NCBI RefSeq assembly: GCF_019565505.1 | Contig: NZ_CP067378.1 | Coordinates: 2,418,001-2,482,000, forward strand | Direction of reading: 5' to 3' | From: Flavobacterium davisii | GTDB lineage: Bacteria > Bacteroidota > Bacteroidia > Flavobacteriales > Flavobacteriaceae | DNA length: 64,000 nucleotides | Part shown: one piece after another, positions 21,002 through 30,148 of the stretch | Layout of the letters: every line of letters begins with the position of its first letter | Position numbering within the stretch: position 1 is the first letter of the stretch | Notes under the pieces: generated by a model | Databases searched by the model: none | What the model was told of the DNA's origin: nothing | The model's input: only the letters and a program-made list of their open reading frames with translations | Translations under genes and position numbers: made by a program

Positions 21002-21892
21002 TTATTTGATTGGATGGTATTGGTTTACTGCTTGTTGTAATTGCTCCAGTTCAGTTTGTTTGTATTGGATTGTTGTACTTGCCCTGCGATGTCCGCTAAA
21101 AACTTGTACTATTCTAGTATCGTTTTCTTTTTTTAATAGATTAGCAATTACAGATTGTCGGATTTTCATTGGTTGTATTTGTTCGCTTTTTGGTTTTTGT
21201 TCGTTTATCATTTTACTGATTCCGTGTGCATTTATTTTTTCGCCGTATTGTCCAAGTATAAAAGTTTTATTTTCTTGTTTATTGTTGTATTTCAGTAGTT
21301 TAATTCTATCGTCATTTAAGTATTTATAAACTAATAATATTTGTTTGGCTTGTAATGGTAAAGTTCTTGATTGTGGACTTTTTGAAGTGATTTCTAGACT
21401 TCCTTTGATGTAAATTTCACACTTTTCTAAATTGATGTTTTCAACTTCTAATTCTGCTATTTCTTTGACGGTTAAGGCTTGATAAATGAGTAAACTTATA
21501 ATTACTTTGTTTCTGTTTTCTAAATATTTTTTCTTTCTGATTTGATAGGTTTCAAAGAATTTTTCTAATGTTTCTGGGCTGTAAAGTGTATCAACTTGTA
21601 TTTGTCTATCTATTTTATCTTTTAAAAACAATTCACTGCAAGGATGATCCTTTCTTTTTCCGATTTCTAATAAATAATTGAAGTAAATTTTAACTCCATA
21701 CAACGAGTGTCGTAATGTTTTTGGACTTAAATCGTAATTCTTTCGTAAGTGTTCTATGTAGTTTAAAATATCTTTAAAAGTGGCTAATTTGGCTTTATTT
21801 CCGTAGTAATCTGTAAATCGTTTTATTAAAAATAAGTTGCTGTTTAATGTGCTTTTGCTGTATTTCTTTTCCAAATAATTACGTAGTGTCAT
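21002..21892 (-). CDS. Tyrosine recombinase-like protein, catalytically degenerate
   Basis: 296 residues with a SAM-like N-terminal domain (TLRNYLEKKYSKSTLNSNLF onward) and a phage-integrase catalytic fold. The C-terminal H-x-x-Tyr part is kept (FSGHRRASTTIQYKQ, nucleophile-position Tyr). However, the first catalytic Arg (normally GLR) is replaced in IYQALTVKEIAELEVENI, and the HxxR box reads PMKIRQS without the His. So this copy probably does not cut DNA alone and may be a partner subunit. Its start overlaps the end of the complete recombinase by 4 nt (21889-21892), implying co-translation. The gene at 28046 encodes an identical protein. Confidence 0.85.
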   Translation of the reverse strand: MTLRNYLEKKYSKSTLNSNLFLIKRFTDYYGNKAKLATFKDILNYIEHLRKNYDLSPKTLRHSLYGVKIYFNYLLEIGKRKDHPCSELFLKDKIDRQIQVDTLYSPETLEKFFETYQIRKKKYLENRNKVIISLLIYQALTVKEIAELEVENINLEKCEIYIKGSLEITSKSPQSRTLPLQAKQILLVYKYLNDDRIKLLKYNNKQENKTFILGQYGEKINAHGISKMINEQKPKSEQIQPMKIRQSVIANLLKKENDTRIVQVFSGHRRASTTIQYKQTELEQLQQAVNQYHPIK

Positions 21893-22806
21893 TTCATATT
21901 ATTAATTTGATTTTGAGTTATATGTGTATATATTTCTGTACTCTCGATGTGGCTATGTCCTAAAAATTTTTGAACCTGTTCGAGCTTCATTCCGTTTTGT
22001 AGTAAGTGTGTTGCGATTGAGTGCCTTAATGAGTGAATTCCGATTTTATTTAATTCTTCAATCTTTAATTTTTTACCAAATTCTGTTTTTAAAATTAGTT
22101 TCTTAAAGTGTTTATTTATAGTATCATCACTCATTCTTCTTGCTTTATTATTTATTAAAAACTCATTAGTTTTATGCTTTAAACTTTCTAAATATTCTTG
22201 TAATTCTTGGGCTAATTTTTCACTAATTGGGATTAATCTTCTTTTGCTGTTTTTACCTTTTTGTACTATTACTAAATTTTCAATTATTCTAATATCTTCT
22301 TTATTTAAATCGCTGATTTCTTGAACTCTTAACCCACAACCATACCCCATATTTAAAATCGTTTTTTCTTGTAAATTCGCTATTTTATAGAGTTCTTGTA
22401 TTTGATTTTGAGTAAAAATAAATCGTTCTACTTTTTCATTGATTGGAGTAAATTTTAAATGTGATGCCGGACTGCTTTTTATAACTCCTAATTCTAATAA
22501 ATACCCTAAATATTGTTGAAGATTTCGCATATTATCATAAATAGATTTCTGCTTTAGTTTTTGTTTAGTTCTTTGACTAATTTTTTCTTTTAGATAGTTG
22601 TTGTATTCGGCTATTTCTTTTGGTGTAACTTTTTTTATTTCAAATATTTGATACTTTTCCAGCCAACTAAAAAACTCCTTCAGATATAAATATCTCGCTT
22701 GTGTGGTTTCGGGGTTTAATCCTAAAATGTCTAAATGTTTTTTGTAGTTTCTTGCCTGTTCTTGGTAAAATTCTGTATAGATTTTGTGTTTACTTGGTGC
22801 GCCCAT
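21889..22806 (-). CDS. Tyrosine recombinase (XerC/D-like), complete catalytic set
   Basis: 305 residues. Core-binding domain around residues 12-110, then the catalytic domain with R in GYGCGLRVQEISDL, K in VQKGKNSKRRLIP, HSLRHSIATHLL (HxxR box), GHSHIESTEIYTHI (H and nucleophile Tyr). All five catalytic positions are present, so it should be able to cleave and rejoin DNA at specific sites. First gene of the two-recombinase unit, 296 bp downstream of the primase gene on the same strand. Copy 2 at 28933-29851 is frameshifted. Confidence 0.92.
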   Translation of the reverse strand: MGAPSKHKIYTEFYQEQARNYKKHLDILGLNPETTQARYLYLKEFFSWLEKYQIFEIKKVTPKEIAEYNNYLKEKISQRTKQKLKQKSIYDNMRNLQQYLGYLLELGVIKSSPASHLKFTPINEKVERFIFTQNQIQELYKIANLQEKTILNMGYGCGLRVQEISDLNKEDIRIIENLVIVQKGKNSKRRLIPISEKLAQELQEYLESLKHKTNEFLINNKARRMSDDTINKHFKKLILKTEFGKKLKIEELNKIGIHSLRHSIATHLLQNGMKLEQVQKFLGHSHIESTEIYTHITQNQINNMK

Positions 22807-23102
22807 CTTTTATTATTTTAAATGTTGAATTTTAAATTTTAAATGGTTTGGTATGACGTTTTTAAGGTTTATGATGCTTTTGCTTACTCAATATTTTGAA
22901 TTTAGGAACGCTAGACTATTTTTTTATTGTTTTCTTATATTTTACAATACTTTACAAGGTTTTCTAGTGTTCCTTTTGCGTTCTTTTAGTGTTCCAACTT
23001 ACTTTTGCTCTTGTCGTAGCTGTTCAATCTGTAACATTAAAAAGTCTTTTATTTATTCACTTCTTTTTTATTGTTTTTTTAAAGGAGTTCATGAATAAAA
23101 GA
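22807..23102. other. Recombinase upstream region with inverted half-sites
   Basis: No gene. GGAACGCTAGA (22905-22915) is inverted at TCTAGTGTTCC (22963-22973, one mismatch), and a further TTTTAGTGTTCC lies near 22984-22995. A 15-bp perfect inverted repeat, ATAAAAGATTACTTA (23095-23109) / TAAGTAATCTTTTAT (23136-23150), overlaps the primase 3' end and could end its transcript. Confidence 0.5.
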
Positions 23103-25403
23103 TTACTTATTTTTAAGGCTTTCGATTTGGTTCATTAAGTAATCTTTTATTTCAGCTCTTAATTTTTGGTAATTATCCCAATAGGAGATTTTATATTTTA
23201 TGCCTTTGTTTGCAAAACCGCCAACCTGTTTGATGTACTCTAACTCTAAAAGCGTTTGTATATATCTAAATATCTGTGTTTTACTTATTCCTAAATCTTG
23301 TCTTATATCTCTTAAAATAAACTCTTGATTTTCGTTTTTAACGTGTTTTTTTAATCGTTCAAAAAATTGTCTTAAACTTCCATCAAGTTCATCAACTTTT
23401 AAAATGATACTTTCAAAAAGTACTTCGGTGGCTTGTTCTATGTCTTCGATTTCGGTTATTAAAGCCTCCCCAACCCCTCCGAAGGAGGGGCTTTTAACTA
23501 TTTGACGTTGATATTGGTTCAGGAACGTTACTTGTTTGATTACGGCTTGATACATTTCGTTTAATCGTCTAATTTTATGCACTTTCTCTGGTAGATGTAA
23601 TTGTGTTGCATACGGATTAATGACTTCGTACTCTTTTAAATTTCTAATGATTTGTTGTATAAAGTTGATTGCTTTTTGGCTTTCTTGTGGATCTATTTCT
23701 CCTGCATTGCGTTTGTTTTGGTAGTCGATAATTCTTGCGGTTTGTTCTTTACTTTCGTCAACTGCAATAAGGAATGAACGGCTCATATTATCTTCGTAGG
23801 TTTCGCCTTTGGTGGTGGCTGATAAACTGGAGAACTGACCTTTTACTATTTTATGAGAAGATTTGTTATTTCCTTTTTTGTCTTTGATAGTTACAGAACT
23901 TCTTAATACTTGATTACTTATAAATTCCCTTAAAGCATATAGTGCATCTTCTTTTAAACCGTCTAAATCTTCAATAATCACCACCTTTTGGAATAAATCA
24001 AACTCACCCCAATTGTATAAAGAACTTTCTGTAATTCGTGTAAATCTTAAAACGTCTTCTTGAGGCATAAGGTCTGCAATTCTGCTTATAATATGGGTTT
24101 TTCCGCTTCCGCTTGAGCCTTGTACGAGTGCGTGTAATGGACTTTTATTTAAATAACTAATGATGATTAAAAATAATAACATTCTGCTGTTTTCTTCTCC
24201 AACTATTCCTGCTTTGCCGATTTCTATATTTAAGTTTTTTAGTAAATGTTTTCGTTTTAAGAAGTCGATTGCGTTTGATGGTTTTTGGCTTTCAGTTTTT
24301 GGCTGTTCTGTTGTTTTATCTTCAATTGAAAAAGAAGGATTTAACTGTGTTCTTTTGTCTAAAAGTTCAATAAAAATATCTTCGTTGTGTAGTTGTAGTG
24401 TTTCATTGATGTCTTTGTTTATGGGTTCTAACACGCTTATTTTTATTCCCGGTATAAGTTCTAATATTACTTTAGAATAATTCGCTGTCGCCGTGCGACC
24501 TGCGGTATCATTGTCAAAAGCAAAGATGATTTCTTCTAATTGTTTGAGTTCTTTTATTGCTTTTAAAATTTCATCATTCAATCCGTTAGTTCCAAAGCAA
24601 GCTATAAGCCCCCAACCCCCAAAGGGGGCTTTTTCAAGCGTTGGCAACAAACTTGCACCATCAATAATACTTTCGGTTAAGATTAGTTTTTTAGTATTTA
24701 CATTGGGATAATTTGGATATAAACCTTGTCTGTTTTTTAAATAAAAATGTTTACTTTCTTTCTCGTTTAATGTGCTTCTAAAGTATAAACTCACTACTTG
24801 ATCATTTCTGTTTTTTAAAGCAAAACAAATACTCCATTTACCAAAAACAGAATAAGCCTTTTCTCCAGTTCTACCTAAATTGTTTTTATCAATTAGTAAT
24901 CCATATTCTAAACATTGATTAATCAAAGTTTCGTCTTTTCTTGCTCCGTGATGGAACTGCCCACCATTGTAACCGACTTCTATTTTTTTAAAGTCTAAAC
25001 TTCTGCTTTGTAAATAGTCTTTGGCTGGTTTACTGTTGCTGATGGCATTTTTAAAATACTGATACATATTACCCAAAAATTGCTCTCGTGATAAATCTTG
25101 CTGATACCTTTCGTTTTTATTAGGTTCTTTGTGGTTTAGTATTTCTTTGGCTTTGTTTATCGCTTCTGCTTTAGTGCAATTTTCTTTGTGCAATATAAAA
25201 TCTATCACATCCATACTTTTACCGTGCGTTTTACAACTGCTACTAAAACAATATGCCGATTGTGTTTTGTAATACACTTGAAAACTCGGAGTTTTATCCT
25301 CGTGAAACGGACAATTTAAACGACTTTGTTTGTCGGTTTTTAAGCCGTAGTAGTGTAATACGTTGGCGATGGTTAATTGCTCTTTGATGTCTTGGATTTC
25401 CAT
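23103..25403 (-). CDS. CHC2/Toprim primase fused to P-loop ATPase
   Basis: 766 residues in three parts. (1) A DnaG-type CHC2 zinc finger, residues ~30-60 (CPFHEDKTPSFQVYY, then YCFSSSCKTH). (2) Toprim, with the acidic LILTESIIDGASLL and FDNDTAGR motifs (~240-310), the primase active site. (3) A P-loop ATPase with Walker A QGSSGSGKTH (~430) and Walker B VVIIEDLDGL, ending in a winged-helix-like tail (LRDIRQDLGISKTQIFRYIQ). It would prime and perhaps unwind element DNA. Two in-frame stretches, KSPSFGGVGEAL and EKAPFGGWGL, are encoded by GC-rich palindromes like those in the rRNA spacers. Transcribed from the divergent promoter at 25448. Confidence 0.85.
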   Translation of the reverse strand: MEIQDIKEQLTIANVLHYYGLKTDKQSRLNCPFHEDKTPSFQVYYKTQSAYCFSSSCKTHGKSMDVIDFILHKENCTKAEAINKAKEILNHKEPNKNERYQQDLSREQFLGNMYQYFKNAISNSKPAKDYLQSRSLDFKKIEVGYNGGQFHHGARKDETLINQCLEYGLLIDKNNLGRTGEKAYSVFGKWSICFALKNRNDQVVSLYFRSTLNEKESKHFYLKNRQGLYPNYPNVNTKKLILTESIIDGASLLPTLEKAPFGGWGLIACFGTNGLNDEILKAIKELKQLEEIIFAFDNDTAGRTATANYSKVILELIPGIKISVLEPINKDINETLQLHNEDIFIELLDKRTQLNPSFSIEDKTTEQPKTESQKPSNAIDFLKRKHLLKNLNIEIGKAGIVGEENSRMLLFLIIISYLNKSPLHALVQGSSGSGKTHIISRIADLMPQEDVLRFTRITESSLYNWGEFDLFQKVVIIEDLDGLKEDALYALREFISNQVLRSSVTIKDKKGNNKSSHKIVKGQFSSLSATTKGETYEDNMSRSFLIAVDESKEQTARIIDYQNKRNAGEIDPQESQKAINFIQQIIRNLKEYEVINPYATQLHLPEKVHKIRRLNEMYQAVIKQVTFLNQYQRQIVKSPSFGGVGEALITEIEDIEQATEVLFESIILKVDELDGSLRQFFERLKKHVKNENQEFILRDIRQDLGISKTQIFRYIQTLLELEYIKQVGGFANKGIKYKISYWDNYQKLRAEIKDYLMNQIESLKNK
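23463..23496. repeat. Palindromic repeat inside primase coding sequence (1)
   Basis: AGCCTCCCCAACCCCTCCGA followed by AGGAGGGGCTTTT, a GC-rich hairpin of the spacer family, translated in frame as SPSFGGVGEA. It looks like an insertion that kept the reading frame. Also present at the matching place in copy 2 (about 30509-30542). Confidence 0.7.
24606..24634. repeat. Palindromic repeat inside primase coding sequence (2)
   Basis: AAGCCCCCAACCCCCAAAGG followed by GGGCTTTTT, translated as KAPFGGWG in the Toprim region. Second member of the family in the same gene; also in copy 2 (about 31651-31679). Confidence 0.65.
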
Positions 25404-25445
25404 TGACTAAAAAATATTTAAAATTATTCTTGACAACTAATTAGG

Positions 25446-25522
25446 TGCAAAGATACCATTTTAGTTTTATTTTGCAAACTTTTTGAGTTTTGAAGAACTG
25501 ATTTAGTTTTCATATCTTTGCA
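25446..25522. promoter_or_regulatory. Mirror-image divergent promoters of primase and XRE genes
   Basis: Minus strand: TTG (25476-25478) - 20 bp - TATCTTTG (25448-25455). Plus strand: TTG (25490-25492) - 20 bp - TATCTTTG (25513-25520). Both are full matches to the Bacteroidota promoter. The outer TGCAAAGATA / TATCTTTGCA pair is a perfect inverted repeat spanning the region, and TTTAGTTTT occurs twice between (about 25460 and 25502), a likely operator for the XRE protein. This looks like a phage-style regulatory switch. Confidence 0.75.
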
Positions 25523-25567
25523 ATTCAATAGTAAACAAGGTTTTTTAACCCTATAAAGTTTCTTATT

Positions 25568-25893
25568 ATGGATTTTGGAAGTGTAGTTTCTGAACTTAGA
25601 AAACAAAAGGAATATCCCAAACCGACTTAGCTAGTCAATTAGGTATTCATAAAAATGTATTAGGAAGATATGAGAGAAACGAAGTTTATCCCTCTATTGA
25701 TTTAGCTCGTAAAATTGCTGATATTCTTGATGTGTCTTTAGATTACCTTACTGGAAAAGACGATGTACAAATTGATAAAGATACTAGTAGCCGTATTCTA
25801 GAAGTTTCTAAATTTGAAGAAGCTGACCGTAACCATATTTTTTCGGTCATTGATGCTTTTATTGCTAAAAGAAAAATACAAAGTATTATGTAA
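25568..25893 (+). CDS. XRE-family (Cro/C1-type) repressor (frameshifted)
   Basis: About 108 residues: MDFGSVVSELRKQK, then GISQTDLASQLGIHKNVLGR YERNEV (HTH), then a short tail FEEADRNHIFSVIDAFIAKR. A missing A near 25600 breaks the frame after codon ~15; the same break occurs in copy 2. It is divergent from the primase and convergent with the immunity gene, so it probably controls the primase/recombinase operon from the shared promoter region. DNA-binding, cytoplasmic. Confidence 0.8.
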
Positions 25894-25897
25894 ATAG

Positions 25898-25921
25898 CAA
25901 AGCCCTCATTTGAGGGCTTTG
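25898..25921. terminator. Bidirectional terminator between XRE and immunity genes
   Basis: CAAAGCCCTCA / TGAGGGCTTTG with a 2-nt centre, between the convergent XRE and immunity genes. The stem core CCCTCATTTGAGGG is the same as in the older remnants at 17804 and 18706. Confidence 0.8.
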
Positions 25922-25927
25922 TTATGA

Positions 25928-26503
25928 TTAAAAAACTTCTTTGCTCTTTGGCTTTTTATAACAAGATATTTTTAAAGGAATATACATTTTGTCTATTTCG
26001 GATATGTCGTCAATTTCTAACTCATTTGAGTTCTTAGATATATCTTTATTCGCTTTATCTGTAACTACAAACAATCCTTTAATTTTACATATCCTTAAAA
26101 ATACAGTACAATTATTCTTTAATTTCATTGTTTTTTCAAGACTGTTTTTATTTATTTTACTTGATATTTTCAGAACCTCATTTTTATAATCTAACAAATA
26201 GCTTTCAGCCTCTGTAATCTCTAAACAATTTGATATTATCTTTTTATTATTTCCTTGTATATCTGGCGTATAAAAACATAATTTATAAAAACTCCTAACA
26301 AATAACTCTTCATTTTCTTTTGTTAATAAATCAAGATTAATTTCTTTACAAACACCTGACATTATAATTGGGTAATTATCATTTCTCCTTATATCTATTT
26401 CTATAAAGTATAAGCTATCACTGACTTTATTACAATTATTTTCTTGTGCATCTATCTTAAATACAACAAAAAAGACTACTAATATGAGATTAATTCTGAC
26501 CAT
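25928..26503 (-). CDS. Putative exported immunity protein (copy 1)
   Basis: 191 residues with a Sec signal peptide (MVRINLILVVFFVVFKIDAQ) and no recognised domain. It has several Cys residues (C23, C52 and later) that suit an oxidising compartment. The start overlaps the stop region of the metzincin tip by 14 nt, the standard toxin-immunity arrangement, so I infer that it neutralises that protease in the periplasm or at the outer surface. Same sequence as copy 2. Confidence 0.65.
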   Translation of the reverse strand: MVRINLILVVFFVVFKIDAQENNCNKVSDSLYFIEIDIRRNDNYPIIMSGVCKEINLDLLTKENEELFVRSFYKLCFYTPDIQGNNKKIISNCLEITEAESYLLDYKNEVLKISSKINKNSLEKTMKLKNNCTVFLRICKIKGLFVVTDKANKDISKNSNELEIDDISEIDKMYIPLKISCYKKPKSKEVF

Positions 26504-27329
26504 CTTGTTTTACTATTACTTTAGGAAGGAAAGAACCATTACCTATATTATTGGCATCTGTTTGATTTGGTTTTTCAGGCGGATACTTCATAATACCGTT
26601 GTTTCCTCCAGTTCCTTTAGGATGTCCAAAACCAAAAGTGTGAAATATTTCGTGAATTCTATTCATTTTAGTATCTTCACTTGTATTCATTAAAATGTTT
26701 TGATTGTCAGCTGTAACACCCCCAACAGTAGAAGTGCTGGTAGTACCATCACCGTTATCTGTCTCTTTTGTTTTAAATCTCGAATAGGTGTTTTCATTTC
26801 CTCTTGAAAAAGAATTACCTATGGAGTATCCATCTTGCATTTCTTTACTTGCACTAGCTTCGCTAGCTTCTATAGTACCACCTTCTTTAAATTGTAAATC
26901 ATATTTGATAGAATAACCTTTATACTCTCCATCAGAAACACTCATTCCTAAATCGTTAAGGTATTTATTGTAATCCTTTTGCATAGAAGCAACTTCTTTA
27001 GCAGAATAACCATCTAAAGTTTTCATTTTACCTCCAGTTGTATAATATGTACTTTTTTCTGTTTGCACATAATAAACAGCTTTTATAGTTATCGTTTTAT
27101 TTTTATCATCTATAACTCTGATACCGTCTCTACCATCTGGGTCGATGACATTAATTGGATCATTAAAGCAATAAACGTAAGGAGATACATTAGGATATTT
27201 CTCCGCTAATGGGTCAACAGACATCCAACACTGCACAACTTTCGCCTCGCGCGAGGGCTTGGGTTCGTGCCTACGAACAATTTGTAATGGATTATATGTG
27301 AGTTTGTAGCATCCCATTTGTAAAATCAA
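26490..27329 (-). CDS. Orphan copy of metzincin-type Rhs toxin tip (copy 1)
   Basis: 279 residues. The first ~37 (MILQMGCYKLTYNPLQIVRR to CWMS) come from the cassette end; then VDPLAEKYPNVSPYVYCFND then PINVIDPDGRDG marks the Rhs core/tip border. The tip carries HEIFHTFGFGH, i.e. the HExxHxxGxxH zinc site of metzincin proteases, with IMKYPP about nine residues later as a possible Met-turn. It is cut off from the Rhs core, so it may be silent unless translated from its own start or recombined back. The intact version ends the Rhs gene at 33535. Confidence 0.8.
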   Translation of the reverse strand: MILQMGCYKLTYNPLQIVRRHEPKPSREAKVVQCWMSVDPLAEKYPNVSPYVYCFNDPINVIDPDGRDGIRVIDDKNKTITIKAVYYVQTEKSTYYTTGGKMKTLDGYSAKEVASMQKDYNKYLNDLGMSVSDGEYKGYSIKYDLQFKEGGTIEASEASASKEMQDGYSIGNSFSRGNENTYSRFKTKETDNGDGTTSTSTVGGVTADNQNILMNTSEDTKMNRIHEIFHTFGFGHPKGTGGNNGIMKYPPEKPNQTDANNIGNGSFLPKVIVKQDGQN

Positions 27330-28045
27330 AAGTACTTATTTTTTCAATTGTTTTTCAGTTGAAAAAAAAAAGAAGTTGTTTTTTATTGAAAAAGTAAAAG
27401 CAAGTACAAAACCAACTTTCCATTTTGCCTGTGGTTTGGGGTTGGTTTTGTTCTTTCGCTCGATTTTTTTGGAAGATTGCCACTTTTTATTTTTCAATTG
27501 AAAAAAAGGCTTCTTGGCAATCTTCTAAAAAAATGAGCCAACAACCGTAGGGCGTTAGTCATCGTACTGTTTTTTAAAATTTTTGTGATAAAAAACAAGC
27601 AAAGATTTAAGGCTACAAGTTTTCACGAAGTAGGCGTAATTTTGCGAAGTTTTTTGAACAAAGAATTTACAAATAATAAAGCTTTCGTAGTGCGTTGGCA
27701 GTAGGGTCGGCAGTGGGTGGGAGCGATGGAGTGGGGCTATTTTACATAATAAGCTTATGGTGCAAGGCGAAGCGAACCCTTTAGGGCTTGACTCATAATG
27801 GCTTATTATGTAACATAGCTTTGGGAGTGGTTGAGGGTTGGGTTTCGGCTCTTGTTTTTTGAGCGTGGGAAGTAAGCGGATAAAAAAGGTTTTTTGTGTG
27901 CGATGGGCTTTGGAAAACAAAAACCCTTTTTTTATTGGCTTACTGTGGGGAAAAACAAGTGCCGATAGCGTTGGGAGAACCACTGGAGCGTTGGGGTGCG
28001 TTGGCTGGGTGGGTGCAAATACTTCGTGCGAAGCACACCGCTTTT
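27220..28045. other. Palindrome-rich non-coding cassette end (copy 2)
   Basis: Same structures as copy 1: CCTCGCGCGAGG (27245-27256), GTTCGTgcctACGAAC (27263-27278) and the 19-bp inverted repeat at 27736-27754 and 27801-27819. Here it lies between the two units, so the 27210-27219 junction has the sequence expected for the circular form of one unit. Confidence 0.6.
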
Positions 28046-28936
28046 TTATTTGATTGGATGGTATTGGTTTACTGCTTGTTGTAATTGCTCCAGTTCAGTT
28101 TGTTTGTATTGGATTGTTGTACTTGCCCTGCGATGTCCGCTAAAAACTTGTACTATTCTAGTATCGTTTTCTTTTTTTAATAGATTAGCAATTACAGATT
28201 GTCGGATTTTCATTGGTTGTATTTGTTCGCTTTTTGGTTTTTGTTCGTTTATCATTTTACTGATTCCGTGTGCATTTATTTTTTCGCCGTATTGTCCAAG
28301 TATAAAAGTTTTATTTTCTTGTTTATTGTTGTATTTCAGTAGTTTAATTCTATCGTCATTTAAGTATTTATAAACTAATAATATTTGTTTGGCTTGTAAT
28401 GGTAAAGTTCTTGATTGTGGACTTTTTGAAGTGATTTCTAGACTTCCTTTGATGTAAATTTCACACTTTTCTAAATTGATGTTTTCAACTTCTAATTCTG
28501 CTATTTCTTTGACGGTTAAGGCTTGATAAATGAGTAAACTTATAATTACTTTGTTTCTGTTTTCTAAATATTTTTTCTTTCTGATTTGATAGGTTTCAAA
28601 GAATTTTTCTAATGTTTCTGGGCTGTAAAGTGTATCAACTTGTATTTGTCTATCTATTTTATCTTTTAAAAACAATTCACTGCAAGGATGATCCTTTCTT
28701 TTTCCGATTTCTAATAAATAATTGAAGTAAATTTTAACTCCATACAACGAGTGTCGTAATGTTTTTGGACTTAAATCGTAATTCTTTCGTAAGTGTTCTA
28801 TGTAGTTTAAAATATCTTTAAAAGTGGCTAATTTGGCTTTATTTCCGTAGTAATCTGTAAATCGTTTTATTAAAAATAAGTTGCTGTTTAATGTGCTTTT
28901 GCTGTATTTCTTTTCCAAATAATTACGTAGTGTCAT
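28046..28936 (-). CDS. Tyrosine recombinase-like protein, degenerate (copy 2)
   Basis: 296 residues, identical in sequence to the protein at 21002-21892: same loss of the first catalytic Arg and of the HxxR His, same retained GHRR...Tyr end. It overlaps the upstream recombinase gene by 4 nt. Confidence 0.85.
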   Translation of the reverse strand: MTLRNYLEKKYSKSTLNSNLFLIKRFTDYYGNKAKLATFKDILNYIEHLRKNYDLSPKTLRHSLYGVKIYFNYLLEIGKRKDHPCSELFLKDKIDRQIQVDTLYSPETLEKFFETYQIRKKKYLENRNKVIISLLIYQALTVKEIAELEVENINLEKCEIYIKGSLEITSKSPQSRTLPLQAKQILLVYKYLNDDRIKLLKYNNKQENKTFILGQYGEKINAHGISKMINEQKPKSEQIQPMKIRQSVIANLLKKENDTRIVQVFSGHRRASTTIQYKQTELEQLQQAVNQYHPIK

Positions 28937-29851
28937 TTCATATTATTAATTTGATTTTGAGTTATATGTGTATATATTTCTGTACTCTCGATGTGGCTAT
29001 GTCCTAAAAATTTTTGAACCTGTTCGAGCTTCATTCCGTTTTGTAGTAAGTGTGTTGCGATTGAGTGCCTTAATGAGTGAATTCCGATTTTATTTAATTC
29101 TTCAATCTTTAATTTTTTACCAAATTCTGTTTTTAAAATTAGTTTCTTAAAGTGTTTATTTATAGTATCATCACTCATTCTTCTTGCTTTATTATTTATT
29201 AAAAACTCATTAGTTTTATGCTTTAAACTTTCTAAATATTCTTGTAATTCTTGGGCTAATTTTTCACTAATTGGGATTAATCTTCTTTTGCTGTTTTTAC
29301 CTTTTTGTACTATTACTAAATTTTCAATTATTCTAATATCTTCTTTATTTAAATCGCTGATTTCTTGAACTCTTAACCCACAACCATACCCCATATTTAA
29401 AATCGTTTTTTCTTGTAAATTCGCTATTTTATAGAGTTCTTGTATTTGATTTTGAGTAAAAATAAATCGTTCTACTTTTTCATTGATTGGAGTAAATTTT
29501 AAATGTGATGCCGGACTGCTTTTTATAACTCCTAATTCTAATAAATACCCTAAATATTGTTGAAGATTTCGCATATTATCATAAATAGATTTCTGCTTTA
29601 GTTTTTGTTTAGTTCTTTGACTAATTTTTTTCTTTTAGATAGTTGTTGTATTCGGCTATTTCTTTTGGTGTAACTTTTTTTATTTCAAATATTTGATACT
29701 TTTCCAGCCAACTAAAAAACTCCTTCAGATATAAATATCTCGCTTGTGTGGTTTCGGGGTTTAATCCTAAAATGTCTAAATGTTTTTTGTAGTTTCTTGC
29801 CTGTTCTTGGTAAAATTCTGTATAGATTTTGTGTTTACTTGGTGCGCCCAT
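28933..29851 (-). pseudogene. Tyrosine recombinase, complete type (copy 2, frameshifted)
   Basis: Same gene as 21889-22806, but a T-run at about 29626-29632 has seven T instead of six, splitting it into 29621-29851 (N-terminal 76 codons) and 28933-29574 (catalytic domain). All catalytic residues are still encoded in the second part. If the extra base is real, this copy is dead and copy 1 supplies the enzyme; it may also be a sequencing error. Confidence 0.8.
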
Positions 29852-30148
29852 CTTTTATTATTTTAAATGTTGAATTTTAAATTTTAAATGGTTTGGTATG
29901 ACGTTTTTAAGGTTTATGATGCTTTTGCTTACTCAATATTTTGAATTTAGGAACGCTAGACTATTTTTTTATTGTTTTCTTATATTTTACAATACTTTAC
30001 AAGGTTTTCTAGTGTTCCTTTTGCGTTCTTTTAGTGTTCCAACTTACTTTTGCTCTTGTCGTAGCTGTTCAATCTGTAACATTAAAAAGTCTTTTATTTA
30101 TTCACTTCTTTTTTTATTGTTTTTTTAAAGGAGTTCATGAATAAAAGA

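Larger units (their letters stand above)
20172..27218. mobile_element. 7-kb toxin/immunity-recombinase cassette, copy 1
   Basis: First of two tandem units of ~7.05 kb. On the minus strand the order is: tip (26490-27218 part), immunity, [XRE on plus], primase, active recombinase, degenerate recombinase, palindrome-rich end. Its left border is at TGGGTCAATA (20163-20172) and its right border at TGGGTCAACA (27210-27219), i.e. within the DPLAEK codons of the Rhs core/tip boundary. It has an intact primase and both intact recombinases. It contains no transposase, relaxase or capsid gene. I infer an integrative element; known families with this architecture are not recognised. Confidence 0.7.

Noticed and set aside
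20792..21329. Short plus-strand frames in and opposite the recombinase gene
   Set aside because: They are antisense shadows or chance frames, Trp/Cys-rich without protein-like composition.
27555..27983. A 142-codon frame in the cassette end of copy 2
   Set aside because: It is broken in copy 1 by run-length differences, has no recognisable motif and covers inverted repeats, so it is a chance frame.
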